Positions 6,786 through 7,066 of a stretch of DNA of 7,066 nt are shown here, in pieces. Both the position numbers and the translations under genes were made by a program. The notes beneath the pieces are model-generated. The model was given only the letters and a program-made list of their open reading frames with translations, was not told the origin of the DNA and searched no databases. Source of the DNA: Acidimicrobiia bacterium (GTDB lineage: Bacteria; Actinomycetota; Acidimicrobiia; Spongiisociales; ZC4RG35); the NCBI GenBank assembly GCA_030623125.1, contig JAUXMQ010000057.1, positions 1 to 7,066 on the forward strand, in the 5' to 3' direction. Position 1 is the stretch's first letter, and each line of letters opens with the position of its first letter.

Positions 6786-7066
6786 GCTGCGCTCGACCGG
6801 TTTGACTGACTGAGAGGTCGGTCGATATGCCGCGAACCCCAACACGGGCTGCCATCCCCACTCTCGCAAAGGACATGATCGTCTGGCCAGTCCAGGAGTT
6901 GAACCCTGAAGAATGTGCGTCCGTGGACCCGCAACACGTCCCGGATAGGTAATTCGACCAGAGCTTCCTGACCACGTGAAACCCAAACGAAGAAATCGGA
7001 CGTGTTGAGGCTGGGAGGCCTGTCGTTGTTGGGGCAGCCAGGCGACCGTCGTCACCGATCAAACGG
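6786..7066. other. Right-hand end, no supportable gene
   Basis: These 281 bp carry the stem-loop after the MFS gene and no gene I recognise. A 41-codon plus-strand frame at 6827-6952 (MPRTPTRAAIPTLAKD...) follows a loose GAGAGG but has no known features. On the minus strand, a frame from 7051 down (for example VELPIRDVLRVHGRTFFRVQ) reads like a plausible protein. However, it lacks an ATG, is preceded by a stop at 7054-7052, and runs on antisense through the MFS gene without a sensible end. It could be a remnant or a shadow frame. Confidence 0.4.
6793..6825 (+). terminator. Possible stem-loop downstream of the MFS gene
   Basis: TCGACCG (6793-6799) and CGGTCGA (6819-6825) form a perfect 7-bp stem with a 19-nt loop, starting 8 bp after the MFS stop codon. 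No T-run follows, so it is not a classic intrinsic terminator. It may act as an RNA 3'-end stem or be chance in GC-rich DNA. Confidence 0.25.

Noticed and set aside
6888..6915. tRNA T-arm-like sequence on the minus strand (GGGTTCAACTCC)
   Set aside because: The flanking bases give no matching acceptor stem, D-arm or anticodon arm, and the T-stem itself pairs imperfectly.
5951..6937. 328-codon minus-strand frame
   Set aside because: Mostly antisense to the MFS gene. It is rich in Ala, Pro, Arg and Ser, as expected of the complement of a hydrophobic GC-rich gene.
1..7066. CRISPR array, insertion sequence, attachment site or phage genes
   Set aside because: No short regularly spaced repeats, transposase motifs, terminal inverted repeats or phage proteins were found by reading. 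The only large repeat is the diverged racemase-like gene pair.

Overview
The window is a compact catabolic-type gene cluster of moderately high GC. It suits an environmental actinobacterium, with an Acidimicrobiia-like or Chloroflexi/SAR202-like lineage possible. The clues are the mix of families (CaiB/BaiF CoA-transferase, TauD-type dioxygenase, FAD_binding_2 flavoprotein, Asp/Glu-racemase-like proteins, and a luciferase-like F420-type relic), the GTG starts and the very tight packing. This placement is an inference. No rRNA, tRNA, CRISPR array, insertion sequence or phage gene was seen.

Layout, left to right. Two paralogous Asp/Glu/hydantoin-racemase-superfamily genes lie on the minus strand. 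The downstream copy (2..658) runs off the left edge, and the upstream copy (655..1446) overlaps it by an ATGA. Only 31 bp away, a fumarate-reductase/succinate-dehydrogenase-type flavoprotein (1478..2845) runs divergently on the plus strand. It converges on, and overlaps by four bases, the wreck of a luciferase-like monooxygenase gene on the minus strand (about 2842..3214). The wreck survives as three pieces in three reading frames, and the middle of the protein is missing. Just upstream of it on the same strand is an intact family III CoA-transferase (3273..4514). That gene diverges from a plus-strand pair: a TauD-like Fe(II)/2-oxoglutarate dioxygenase (4535..5599) and an MFS transporter (5625..6785). 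The last 281 bp hold no gene I can support.

Working idea (inference): the transporter, hydroxylase, flavin oxidoreductase, CoA-transferase and racemase/isomerase-fold proteins look like a module for taking up and degrading a small organic acid, substrate unknown. The most unusual points are three. Both racemase-like paralogs lack both canonical catalytic cysteines and share a GSTTMH motif instead. The monooxygenase is multiply broken between functional neighbours. The flavoprotein keeps the fumarate-reductase core but lacks the C-terminal substrate-binding arginine.
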